This document shows, one piece after another, positions 16,669 to 24,003 of a DNA stretch of 33,925 bases (its first letter is position 1; each line of letters starts with the position of its first letter). The DNA is from an uncultured Porphyromonadaceae bacterium. Its GTDB lineage: Bacteria > Bacteroidota > Bacteroidia > Bacteroidales > Muribaculaceae. Position numbers and translations under genes: made by a program. A model generated the notes under the pieces. The model was not told where the DNA came from, searched no databases, and saw only the letters and a program-made list of their open reading frames with translations. Location: the NCBI GenBank assembly GCA_900548705.1, contig URLF01000021.1, forward strand, positions 1-33,925, read 5' to 3'.

Positions 16669-18309
16669 ATGGCTAAAGAAATCAAATTCGATATCAAGGC
16701 TCGCGAAGAGCTGAAAAAGGGCGTTGACGCTCTGGCCGACGCCGTCAAAGTAACCCTTGGCCCCAAAGGCCGCAACGTAATCATCGAGAAGAAATACGGC
16801 GCACCCCATATCACCAAGGATGGTGTCTCCGTGGCTCGCGAAATCGAGCTTGAAGACGCATTCCAGAACATGGGCGCACAGCTCGTTAAGGAGGTTGCCT
16901 CCAAGACTGGTGACGACGCAGGTGACGGCACAACAACCGCTACCGTCCTCGCCCAGGCCATCATCACCCACGGACTCAAGAATGTAGCCGCCGGTGCCAA
17001 CCCCATGGATGTCAAGCGCGGTATAGACAAGGCTGTCGCCGCCATTGTCGAGGGCATCAAGGCACAGGCCGAGGAGGTAGGTGACGACTTCAAGAAAATC
17101 GAGGACGTTGCCCGTATCTCCGCCAACAACGACGAGGCTATCGGCCATCTCATCGCCGAGGCCATGAAGAAGGTCAAGAAAGAGGGTGTCATCACCGTCG
17201 ACGAGGCAAAGGGCACCGAGACTACTGTCGATATCGTCGAGGGTATGCAGTTTGACCGTGGTTACATCTCCCCCTATTTCGTCACCGACGGCGAGAAAAT
17301 GGAGTGCGTGATGGAGTCACCCTACATCCTTCTCTATGACAAGAAGATTTCCAACCTCAAGGATATGCTTCCCATCCTCGAAGCGACCGCCCAGAGCGGA
17401 CGCGGTCTTCTGATTATCGCCGAAGATGTAGACCAGGAAGCTCTCGCCACCCTCGTTGTCAACCGTCTGCGCGGCTCCCTGAAGGTGTGCGCTGTCAAGG
17501 CTCCCGGCTTCGGCGACCGTCGTAAGGAGATGCTTGAGGATATCGCCATCCTTACCGGCGGTGTAGTGGTCAGCGAAGAGAAGGGTATGCGTCTCGACGC
17601 AGCTAACCTCGAAGTTCTCGGAAAGGCCGAAAAGGTGACCGTCAACAAAGAGAACACCACCATCGTCAATGGTGCTGGTGAGAAAGATAAAATCGCTGCC
17701 CGTGTGGCCCAGATCAAAGCACAGATTGAGCAGACCAAGAGCGATTACGACCGCGAGAAGCTCCAGGAACGTCTGGCCAAGCTCGCCGGCGGTGTAGCCG
17801 TACTGCATATCGGCGCACCCTCCGAGGTCGAGATGAAGGAGAAGAAAGACCGCGTTGACGACGCGCTTTCCGCCACCCGTGCGGCAATCGCCGAAGGTAT
17901 TGTCCCCGGCGGCGGTGTGGCTTACATCCGTGCGATGAAGAACGCCGAAGGTCTCCGTGGCTACAACGATGATGAGGAGACCGGTATCCATATCGTTCTC
18001 CGCGCCATCGAGGAACCCCTCCGCCAGATTGTGGCCAACGCCGGTGTCGAAGGTGCCGTGGTTGTTCAGAAAGTCAAGGAAGGCAACGCCGACTTCGGCT
18101 ACAACGCCCGCACCGATGTCTACGAGAATCTGATGGCTGCTGGCGTAATCGACCCTGCCAAGGTGACCCGTGTGGCTCTCGAGAACGCAGCTTCCATCGC
18201 CGGAATGTTCCTCACCACCGAGTGTGTCATCGCCGACAAGAAGGAAGACACTCCCGCCCCCAACCCCGCCGCAATGGGCGGAATGGGAGGTATGGGCGGC
18301 ATGATGTAA
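16669..18309 (+). CDS. groEL: Chaperonin GroEL
   Basis: This 546-residue chaperonin folds proteins in a double heptameric ring. Conserved blocks include VKVTLGPKGRNVIIEKKYG near the N-terminus, the ATP site DGTTTATVLAQ (about 86-96) with the catalytic Asp of the DDAGDGTTTA block, VKAPGFGDRRKEML and IVPGGGVAY. It ends with the flexible GGMGGMGGMM tail typical of bacterial GroEL. Length and motifs are complete. It is the second gene of groESL; an exceptionally long perfect hairpin starts 14 nt after the stop. Confidence 0.98.
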   Translation: MAKEIKFDIKAREELKKGVDALADAVKVTLGPKGRNVIIEKKYGAPHITKDGVSVAREIELEDAFQNMGAQLVKEVASKTGDDAGDGTTTATVLAQAIITHGLKNVAAGANPMDVKRGIDKAVAAIVEGIKAQAEEVGDDFKKIEDVARISANNDEAIGHLIAEAMKKVKKEGVITVDEAKGTETTVDIVEGMQFDRGYISPYFVTDGEKMECVMESPYILLYDKKISNLKDMLPILEATAQSGRGLLIIAEDVDQEALATLVVNRLRGSLKVCAVKAPGFGDRRKEMLEDIAILTGGVVVSEEKGMRLDAANLEVLGKAEKVTVNKENTTIVNGAGEKDKIAARVAQIKAQIEQTKSDYDREKLQERLAKLAGGVAVLHIGAPSEVEMKEKKDRVDDALSATRAAIAEGIVPGGGVAYIRAMKNAEGLRGYNDDEETGIHIVLRAIEEPLRQIVANAGVEGAVVVQKVKEGNADFGYNARTDVYENLMAAGVIDPAKVTRVALENAASIAGMFLTTECVIADKKEDTPAPNPAAMGGMGGMGGMM

Positions 18310-18322
18310 TCCCATCCCACAG

Positions 18323-18391
18323 AGGTAACCCGTAAAAGAGAAAAGTCCCGCGAAACTGTTTCGCGGGACTTTTCTCTTTTACGGGTTACCT
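18323..18391. terminator. 33-bp perfect hairpin between convergent groEL and lipoprotein genes
   Basis: The arm 18323-18355 (beginning AGGTAACCCGTAAAAG) is exactly complementary to 18359-18391, with a 3-nt loop CTG. The far end reaches the last base of the neighbouring gene's TGA stop (18391-18393). It contains AAAAGTCCCGCG/CGCGGGACTTTT, so each strand has its own U-rich exit. It is a bidirectional terminator, far longer than the other hairpins here. Confidence 0.88.
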
Positions 18392-18930
18392 CATTTCTTA
18401 GTCACCCAGTTAAAATCAAGAAGCGACCAGGAGGTCTTCTCAAGATGTCTGTTCAACTCATTAGCGGAAGCTGCCCAATTACCCTTGTTTGAGCCCAGGC
18501 TTCCATAGTCCGGATCATATTTTCCGGATTTAGTCTTTCCGGAAATATCAGCGATGATATTGGTGGAAAGATCATACTCTACGCCGCTGACAACCTCGGG
18601 ATGATTAGCCTTAGGGGTAGCAGTCACCTTGCAAGTATATGTGCTTGCTGCGTTTGTAAGGCTCACTTCGAAGCTGTCGCTCCATGCCTGGGTGAGAGTT
18701 TTGGTCTCGACGGTTCCTGCAGAGGTTGTGTACTCGAGCTTAATGTCGAAATAATCCCAGTAAGCCTTTCCAAGCTCTACTGTGTAGGATACTTCAACAG
18801 TCTCTACCTTGTCCTGATCGGCAGGCGTGGGTTCATCCTTGCTGTTGTCATCATCGCCACAAGCGACGAGAGACACACTCATTGCGAGGCCGACCATTAC
18901 CGACATAGCCTTTAAAAACATCTTTTTCAT
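18391..18930 (-). CDS. Small lipoprotein of unknown function
   Basis: This 179-residue protein has a clear type II signal peptide with lipobox SLVAC (Cys24), followed by an acidic GDDDNSKDEP linker typical of Bacteroidetes surface-export signals. Only the linker pattern is seen; export is inferred. The body has alternating strands (VETVEVSYTVELG, FDIKLEYTTSAG, FEVSLTNAASTYTCKVTATPK) suggesting a beta-sandwich. The C-terminal end is helical or coil-like (NWAASANELNRHLEKTSWSLLDFNW). I do not recognise a family. It lies 46 nt after the stop of the cytolysin-like lipoprotein gene on the same strand and is probably cotranscribed, so it may be a partner or an immunity or anchoring protein. That role is inference. 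Confidence 0.8.
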   Translation of the reverse strand: MKKMFLKAMSVMVGLAMSVSLVACGDDDNSKDEPTPADQDKVETVEVSYTVELGKAYWDYFDIKLEYTTSAGTVETKTLTQAWSDSFEVSLTNAASTYTCKVTATPKANHPEVVSGVEYDLSTNIIADISGKTKSGKYDPDYGSLGSNKGNWAASANELNRHLEKTSWSLLDFNWVTKK

Positions 18931-18976
18931 TTGAAGTAATTGTTTATTGATTGATATTATGGTGATTGAATCAGAT

Positions 18977-20926
18977 TTATTTTGCCACGACCGGGAGGGT
19001 GATTATCTTTTCGCATGTGACTTTGTCTGTACGCTCCCCGCATATTTTTCCACATTTGCCCGCGGAACTGCGTAATGTCACATCAAGAGACAGCTTCACT
19101 TTCGGAGTGGTCTGGGAATTCGGGAATGAGATGATGTAATCCATACCGGTGTTAAGGCTTGTACGTCCGGCAGCCGCCCCCTCATGCATATTTGTACAGG
19201 CTGTCCAAAAGAGGTGGAATGAGGTGTGTGGACGCTTCAACTCGAATGTCCATGACAATTTACGACCGGGCACACAATTGTTCAACACCGTGACATCCTC
19301 TTTGCCGTAAGATTCGGAAGTGCTGACCGATATGCCACCATGACCGGCACCTCCCCACCCAGTTCCCTGTGACCACGAGACATCTCCACTCAGTTCCCAT
19401 TGGAAACCTGAGGTATAGGTGGTCATAGTATTGGTTGTGGCAGGAGAATTACGATGGATCTGCAAACCGGTTGTGCCGACAGGCTCAGTGGTGATAGTGA
19501 CGTTGTCGCCATACCATTCACATACCTTCGCTATAGTGTGGCAACCATCTGTTGTCACTGCTGTTGAATTAACACCTGCATAGCATTCGGAAAATGAGCC
19601 AAGGAATTCCTGATGGATATAATAATAGTTGCGGTCGCCCGACGCCACATTCCACACATCAAATTCCACATTATAGACATTTGATTGAGTGTTATTTTTT
19701 GCATAACTCCCTCTGTAATCACCCTTCTTACGGGTCTGGAGACATCCGTCATCGCTTATGAACACCTTGTAAGCACTTACTACGCTCTTCAAGTCAGCCG
19801 GGCCGTCAGCACGGGAGACAGCTCCCTTGGCCCGCAACGCGGTTTCCCGGTTTATCTCGTTCAATATCCCGACAACCCTGTCGGCAATCACACCCTGGGA
19901 ATAATCTGATATGTGACCACCGTCGAAAGCCCTTGTCGAAACCCGGAAAAACAATCCGTGGTAACTGATGTTGTCCTCAGTGGAATAAAACGGAGTCTTG
20001 GAAGCAGCCACAATGAACATCGAACTGTCAATTCCATCCTCATCACCCGGGGCGACAGGATTGTATATACCCATTTCATCACAGAACTCCTCAAGCTGAC
20101 GGCTATTCGCCACATCATCAAGAAGTACCACGGTACCCGCCGCGAGACTTTCCTTGATTATCGTCTTATCAAACCGATTGATGTCATTTCCCTTGATATA
20201 AAGGTAGTCACCCTTGCCAAGAGGAGAATTATGCCAAGCGGCGCGGTTGGTGAAACGTGCGATGAAATTGTCATGAAGGCATTCCTCATCTTCGACATCA
20301 TCTTCATCAGACGCAAGATAGAGAGTGCCGTTTACCTTCTTCTCATCCATATCTTTGACAGGAGTAGTCTCGGGATTACGCAAGTCCTCATCATTCGGAA
20401 TGACATCCGCGGCTTTTGTGATTCCATTGGCAGTCACTTCAAACAGATAGGTGTCTGACAAATCAGAGTCTGCGGTGATATTGTCGTTGAATGTGATTTC
20501 AGTGGTCTGTTCCTCAGTCTTGTAATCCACGATTTCCCCATCGCGCTTCAATGTCACTTCGATTTTTACAGTGTATTTAAGTGTGACATTCTTGTCGGCG
20601 GCAATCCCCTCCTTGAAAGATGGCACCACTATTGCGCCGACATTCCCCGGCACGACAGCATAACTCACGGTGGTGGCCCAGTTCTGGTTTAACGGAACCA
20701 TCTCGTGGGAGGCCTCTTCCCCATCGTGCAGCACAAAAATTCCGAACGGACTCATATAATTCTCATCCCCTTCAGATGATAATGACAGGTTCATCTCCAC
20801 AGAATAATCCCCATTTGTCGCAGGGTTGTCATTATTCCCATTGTCATCCTTGCAGCCGGTGGCAGACATAAATATGGCCAATGCAGCAAAGAAAGACATA
20901 ATTTTGAAAAACGCATAATGCCTCAT
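18977..20926 (-). CDS. Leukocidin/Vibrio-cytolysin-like pore-forming lipoprotein (candidate)
   Basis: This 649-residue protein has a lipoprotein signal (lipobox SATGC, Cys25) and an acidic linker. Residues about 40-230 look like beta-rich lipoprotein modules. About 255-320 resemble the V. cholerae cytolysin pro-region: LAAGTVVLLDD, then EEFCDEMGI, then MFIVAASKTPFYST, versus remembered RVLVDF, FRKAYGV and FIVITEHKGELLFTP. After that come a cap-like domain and, near 500-565, a stem-like segment (SGFQWELSGDVSWSQGTG, Ser/Gly alternation, then NNCVPGRKLSWTF). This parallels the SGFELGVTGGVEVSGDG and VSFTWN region of the toxin. No lectin domains follow; the C-terminus has four clustered Cys (CGKICGERTDKVTC). 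The longer frame starting at TTG 20950 falls in the promoter box, so ATG 20926 is used. The gene itself is certain; the toxin relation is inferred by eye. Confidence 0.65.
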   Translation of the reverse strand: MRHYAFFKIMSFFAALAIFMSATGCKDDNGNNDNPATNGDYSVEMNLSLSSEGDENYMSPFGIFVLHDGEEASHEMVPLNQNWATTVSYAVVPGNVGAIVVPSFKEGIAADKNVTLKYTVKIEVTLKRDGEIVDYKTEEQTTEITFNDNITADSDLSDTYLFEVTANGITKAADVIPNDEDLRNPETTPVKDMDEKKVNGTLYLASDEDDVEDEECLHDNFIARFTNRAAWHNSPLGKGDYLYIKGNDINRFDKTIIKESLAAGTVVLLDDVANSRQLEEFCDEMGIYNPVAPGDEDGIDSSMFIVAASKTPFYSTEDNISYHGLFFRVSTRAFDGGHISDYSQGVIADRVVGILNEINRETALRAKGAVSRADGPADLKSVVSAYKVFISDDGCLQTRKKGDYRGSYAKNNTQSNVYNVEFDVWNVASGDRNYYYIHQEFLGSFSECYAGVNSTAVTTDGCHTIAKVCEWYGDNVTITTEPVGTTGLQIHRNSPATTNTMTTYTSGFQWELSGDVSWSQGTGWGGAGHGGISVSTSESYGKEDVTVLNNCVPGRKLSWTFELKRPHTSFHLFWTACTNMHEGAAAGRTSLNTGMDYIISFPNSQTTPKVKLSLDVTLRSSAGKCGKICGERTDKVTCEKIITLPVVAK

Positions 20927-20947
20927 AATCTCTTTTTTTAAACCCTG

Positions 20948-20979
20948 CAAAGTTCGGGAGGAATAACGTCAACGACAAA
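20948..20979 (-). promoter_or_regulatory. Promoter of the cytolysin-like lipoprotein operon
   Basis: TTTG (20979-20976), a 20-nt spacer and GAACTTTG (20955-20948), one mismatch from TAnnTTTG, lie 22 nt before ATG 20926. Confidence 0.5.
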
Positions 20980-21066
20980 TTTCAGACACCCCGAGTCGTA
21001 CTCTATCTGTCCGCCAGGAAACCGCCACGGGAATAAATCCGTGAAAGTTTGTACGCTTTCGTGTAC

Positions 21067-21074
21067 TATATTTG
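21067..21074 (+). promoter_or_regulatory. Upstream alternative -7 box for the TPR/AraC regulator
   Basis: TATATTTG matches TAnnTTTG but the nearest TTTG (21048-21051) is only 15 nt away. Use of this site would give a leader of about 95 nt. Confidence 0.3.
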
Positions 21075-21139
21075 TCTACATCTTGCATATCAAGGTTTTA
21101 CTAAATCAGCAGCAAAATGAACTTTCCGCAACACGCCTA

Positions 21140-21170
21140 TCTGACATATCGCGGATTTCCGCTAATTTTG
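21140..21170 (+). promoter_or_regulatory. Promoter abutting the TPR/AraC regulator start
   Basis: TCTG (21140-21143), 19 nt, then TAATTTTG (21163-21170) ends 4 nt before ATG 21175, implying a leaderless mRNA. The spacer contains the palindrome GCGGATTTCCGC (21151-21162), a possible operator. Confidence 0.5.
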
Positions 21171-21174
21171 CGGT

Positions 21175-22842
21175 ATGAAACAAAGGTTGATATTACTCAT
21201 ATTCGTTATAACCGGTCTGGTAAGTTATGCCGAAACCTCCACCGGACATCCACGATTAGCCCAGCAGCTACGCGAGATGGTTGTGGAGAATCCCGATTCC
21301 GTGTTGACGATTCTTGACAGCGCCGAAGCCGTGAATGCTGATGGTTTGCTGCCATTCCGTATCGCGTTGCTGCGCGGTCTGGCATATAACGAAAAGAGGA
21401 TGTTTTCCTTGGTCGAACGTTACGCGATGGAGGCTTTGAACAGCGACTCCATTTACAGATATCCAAATGAAAAACTTAACGCATTGACGTTGCTTTCCTG
21501 CGCGCAAGGCTTCTACGGCAATTACCAAAAGAGTATCGAGACAGCAATCGATGCTATCAATCTTGCCCGCCAACAAGGAAACAAGCCCGGAGAACTGAAC
21601 ATCCTGACCACAATGGCCAAGACATCTTTCGATATGGGTCACAGGAAACAGGGATATGAATATCTCGGCCAGATTCTCGCTTTCGAGAAGGATGCCACCA
21701 CGGCCAGGGAACTCGCCAACATCTCGGCTGCTTATGGAGTCAAAATCATTGAACTGTATGCTGAGGACAAATATGACGAGGCGTTGCAGGAAGGATATAA
21801 ACGCCTCGCGTTGATTGACCGTATCGACCAAGTGGGGGGAGCGCCGGACGGTTTCACCGACCAACAGAGGGCATATGCCTATGCGCGTATCGCGTCCTGC
21901 GCACAGAAAGCCGGAAAAATCCGGGAAGCCCGGGATGCTTATGACAAATTCCTCTCAACCACTTACGGGCAATCTGTCATAGGCCGTAGTTATATCACCG
22001 ATTATCTGATGGAGGCGGGTCAATGGAGGACGGTATTGGATTTCACGCGCCCCCTCTTCCCCTTGTTCACCCAGTCTGACACAATCAACGATGATTTCCG
22101 GAGCCTGCTGGTGTCAAACGCGAAAGCCCAGTATGGACTCGGGAATTATAAAGAGGGATATTCGTTGATTGAACGGGCGGCCGCCATACAAGACAGCCTA
22201 TATTTACGGGAGAAAAACAGTAAAGCGCAAGAGCTGGCCACAGTGTTCTCCCTCAATGAAAAGGAACTTGAATTACAGAAATCCAGGGCTGAATCGCAAA
22301 GAAAACATACAATGATGATTGCCGCCATAGGTATCGGGGTACTTGTACTGGTCATTCTTCTCATATTATTGCTTCAATACCGCCGAACCGTCAGACGCAA
22401 CAGAATCGCAGCCCAGCAGATTGATGAGCTCCAGACACAACGTGAGAAATTGCTCGCTGCAAAAAAAGAAATCCGCACAGATATTCCCTCGGGAGAAAAC
22501 GAATTTCAGAAAATCGAACAAAAGATTCGCGAAGACAGAATTTTCACGAATCCCGACCTTAACCGAGACTCCCTTGCTGAAGCCTGCGGAGTGTCGCGAG
22601 GGAAAATCATGCAGCTGATTCAGGAAAACACAGGCCTGACACCAAACGATTATATCAACAAGCTAAGAGTGGAATACTCCATCCTGCTCATCAAGCAACA
22701 TCCGGAATGGACCATCGACGCTATTGCCGAAGGTGCGGGTTATATAAGACGTGCGACCTATTACAGCCATTTCAACAAGTTGTACGGCATGACTCCCGCA
22801 CAATACCGCAAAAACAGCACACATCAATCCCCACTAACATAG
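21175..22842 (+). CDS. Membrane-anchored TPR / AraC-type transcriptional regulator
   Basis: This 555-residue protein has a signal peptide (MKQRLILLIFVITGLVSYA) and a periplasmic helical domain of TPR-like repeats (about 25-360). One membrane helix (about 379-400, MIAAIGIGVLVLVILLILLLQY) is followed by a cytoplasmic coiled linker and an AraC-type double helix-turn-helix domain (about 455-548). The DNA-binding part shows DSLAEACGVSRGKIMQLIQ and the family end YYSHFNKLYGMTPAQYRK. Such Bacteroidetes proteins are thought to sense a periplasmic signal and act directly on DNA, without kinase or receiver domains. It is divergent from the cytolysin-like lipoprotein operon across a 248-nt gap, so that operon is a plausible target, by position only. 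Confidence 0.88.
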   Translation: MKQRLILLIFVITGLVSYAETSTGHPRLAQQLREMVVENPDSVLTILDSAEAVNADGLLPFRIALLRGLAYNEKRMFSLVERYAMEALNSDSIYRYPNEKLNALTLLSCAQGFYGNYQKSIETAIDAINLARQQGNKPGELNILTTMAKTSFDMGHRKQGYEYLGQILAFEKDATTARELANISAAYGVKIIELYAEDKYDEALQEGYKRLALIDRIDQVGGAPDGFTDQQRAYAYARIASCAQKAGKIREARDAYDKFLSTTYGQSVIGRSYITDYLMEAGQWRTVLDFTRPLFPLFTQSDTINDDFRSLLVSNAKAQYGLGNYKEGYSLIERAAAIQDSLYLREKNSKAQELATVFSLNEKELELQKSRAESQRKHTMMIAAIGIGVLVLVILLILLLQYRRTVRRNRIAAQQIDELQTQREKLLAAKKEIRTDIPSGENEFQKIEQKIREDRIFTNPDLNRDSLAEACGVSRGKIMQLIQENTGLTPNDYINKLRVEYSILLIKQHPEWTIDAIAEGAGYIRRATYYSHFNKLYGMTPAQYRKNSTHQSPLT

Positions 22843-22850
22843 TATAAAGA

Positions 22851-22889
22851 ATGCGTCCCCGGTTAGAAAAACCAAGGACGCATCATTTT
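22851..22889 (+). terminator. Hairpin terminator after the TPR/AraC regulator gene
   Basis: ATGCGTCC (22851-22858) pairs with GGACGCAT (22876-22883), with an inner GGTT/AACC pair, followed by CATTTTT. A tandem 12-nt repeat TTTTATAACGAG (22887-22898, 22899-22910) follows. Confidence 0.8.
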
Positions 22890-22924
22890 TATAACGAGTT
22901 TTATAACGAGTTAATTTAATATGG

Positions 22925-23944
22925 TCAGTTCGCGCCGTTACGGGTGCGGACGGTCTTCATCGCCAGTTTCGCCCACTCCTTGAGCTGGTCGTCAGTCCAA
23001 TTCATGGCGTTGTCGGAAGCATCCGGGGTGACCATCGAACAGGTCTCGTTTTTGTCTGCTATATCCCACATCAGCATTGAGAGTTTGTTGTCATCGGCGA
23101 GCTTGACCCATTTCTCCCATGATTCATAACCAATCGGGCCGTCACCGGTGTTCTCCATCGAGCCGCATTCCGAGATTATAAGCGGAAGCCCGTTGGAAAT
23201 GGCTGTCATCGCCTTGTCGCGGTATTCATCGCCATGACTTGCGGCGTAGAAATGAAGACTGTAAAGCAGATTGTTAAACTCCAGCGGCGACTCGGATGCG
23301 ATGTCTACATCCTGATCCCACTTAGGTGTACCGACAATCACCACCGAATTGGGTGCTTTCTCCCGGATGACAGGTATCAGTTCATTGGCGTAGTCCTTGA
23401 TTTCCTGCCACTGCACTTCTGTCGGTTCGTTCCAGATTTCATAGAGGATGTTGGGAGTGTCGCCATACTTGTCTGTCACAGCCGTGAAGAATTTCTTTGC
23501 ATCCTCCAGGCGATTCTCGTGGGAATGCCAGTCACAGATGACATACATATCATTGTCGATAGCCGCGTCAATCACAGCATACAACTTTGTCATCGCGTCT
23601 GCAGAATCTGCGTCATAGCAGTTGACGACATCCCCTGAGGTGTGGGCACCGATAGCCGCGCGGGTGATGTTGGCTCCCCATTTCTGCTTGAAGGCCATGA
23701 CTGTCGAATCGTTGTAAAAACGTCCCCAGTTGGAATGCCATCCGAGGCTCGGGCCAGTCAGTACAACCGTATCTCCTGCGGCATTTCTGAGAAACAATCC
23801 GTCGACGTGTAGCTGAGAGACAGTTGTCAGGGTATCATTCTCCCCCTCCACGGTGGCCACATCGGCAGTTTTTTTGCCGCCACATCCTGCAATGGAAGCC
23901 GCCATTGCAGCTCCCATCACGATAATTGCAAATGCTTTGTTCAC
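22925..23944 (-). CDS. Glycoside hydrolase family 5 lipoprotein (endoglucanase-like)
   Basis: With a GTG start at 23944 this is a 339-residue lipoprotein (MNKAFAIIVMGAAM..., lipobox SIAGC, Cys21). The frame extends to a TTG at 24007 overlapping the upstream stop, but that would bury the signal peptide. The catalytic domain is a GH5 (beta/alpha)8 barrel: the acid/base Glu173 in YEIWNEP, the nucleophile Glu259 in LIISECG, His231 and Tyr233 in LHFYAASH, and Trp293 in MWDIADKNE. GH5 enzymes with this layout, mostly subfamily 2, hydrolyse beta-1,4-glucans; mannan or other hemicelluloses are possible. It is the second gene of an operon with an SGNH acetylesterase, 59 nt apart, suggesting joint attack on acetylated beta-glycans. 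Confidence 0.85.
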   Translation of the reverse strand: MNKAFAIIVMGAAMAASIAGCGGKKTADVATVEGENDTLTTVSQLHVDGLFLRNAAGDTVVLTGPSLGWHSNWGRFYNDSTVMAFKQKWGANITRAAIGAHTSGDVVNCYDADSADAMTKLYAVIDAAIDNDMYVICDWHSHENRLEDAKKFFTAVTDKYGDTPNILYEIWNEPTEVQWQEIKDYANELIPVIREKAPNSVVIVGTPKWDQDVDIASESPLEFNNLLYSLHFYAASHGDEYRDKAMTAISNGLPLIISECGSMENTGDGPIGYESWEKWVKLADDNKLSMLMWDIADKNETCSMVTPDASDNAMNWTDDQLKEWAKLAMKTVRTRNGAN

Positions 23945-24003
23945 AATAATTGGTTTTGAGTCAGTATATATGTTATCTAAGCAAGTCAGTTTCAAGCCAA
24001 TCC

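Noticed and set aside
17317..18315. 332-codon open frame opposite groEL
   Set aside because: It is antisense to the strongly conserved groEL coding sequence, with His/Gly-rich low-quality composition typical of a shadow frame.
22887..22910. Tandem 12-nt repeat TTTTATAACGAG as a possible CRISPR or att site
   Set aside because: There are only two abutting copies, no spacers, and no integrase or cas gene nearby; it is probably slippage next to a terminator.
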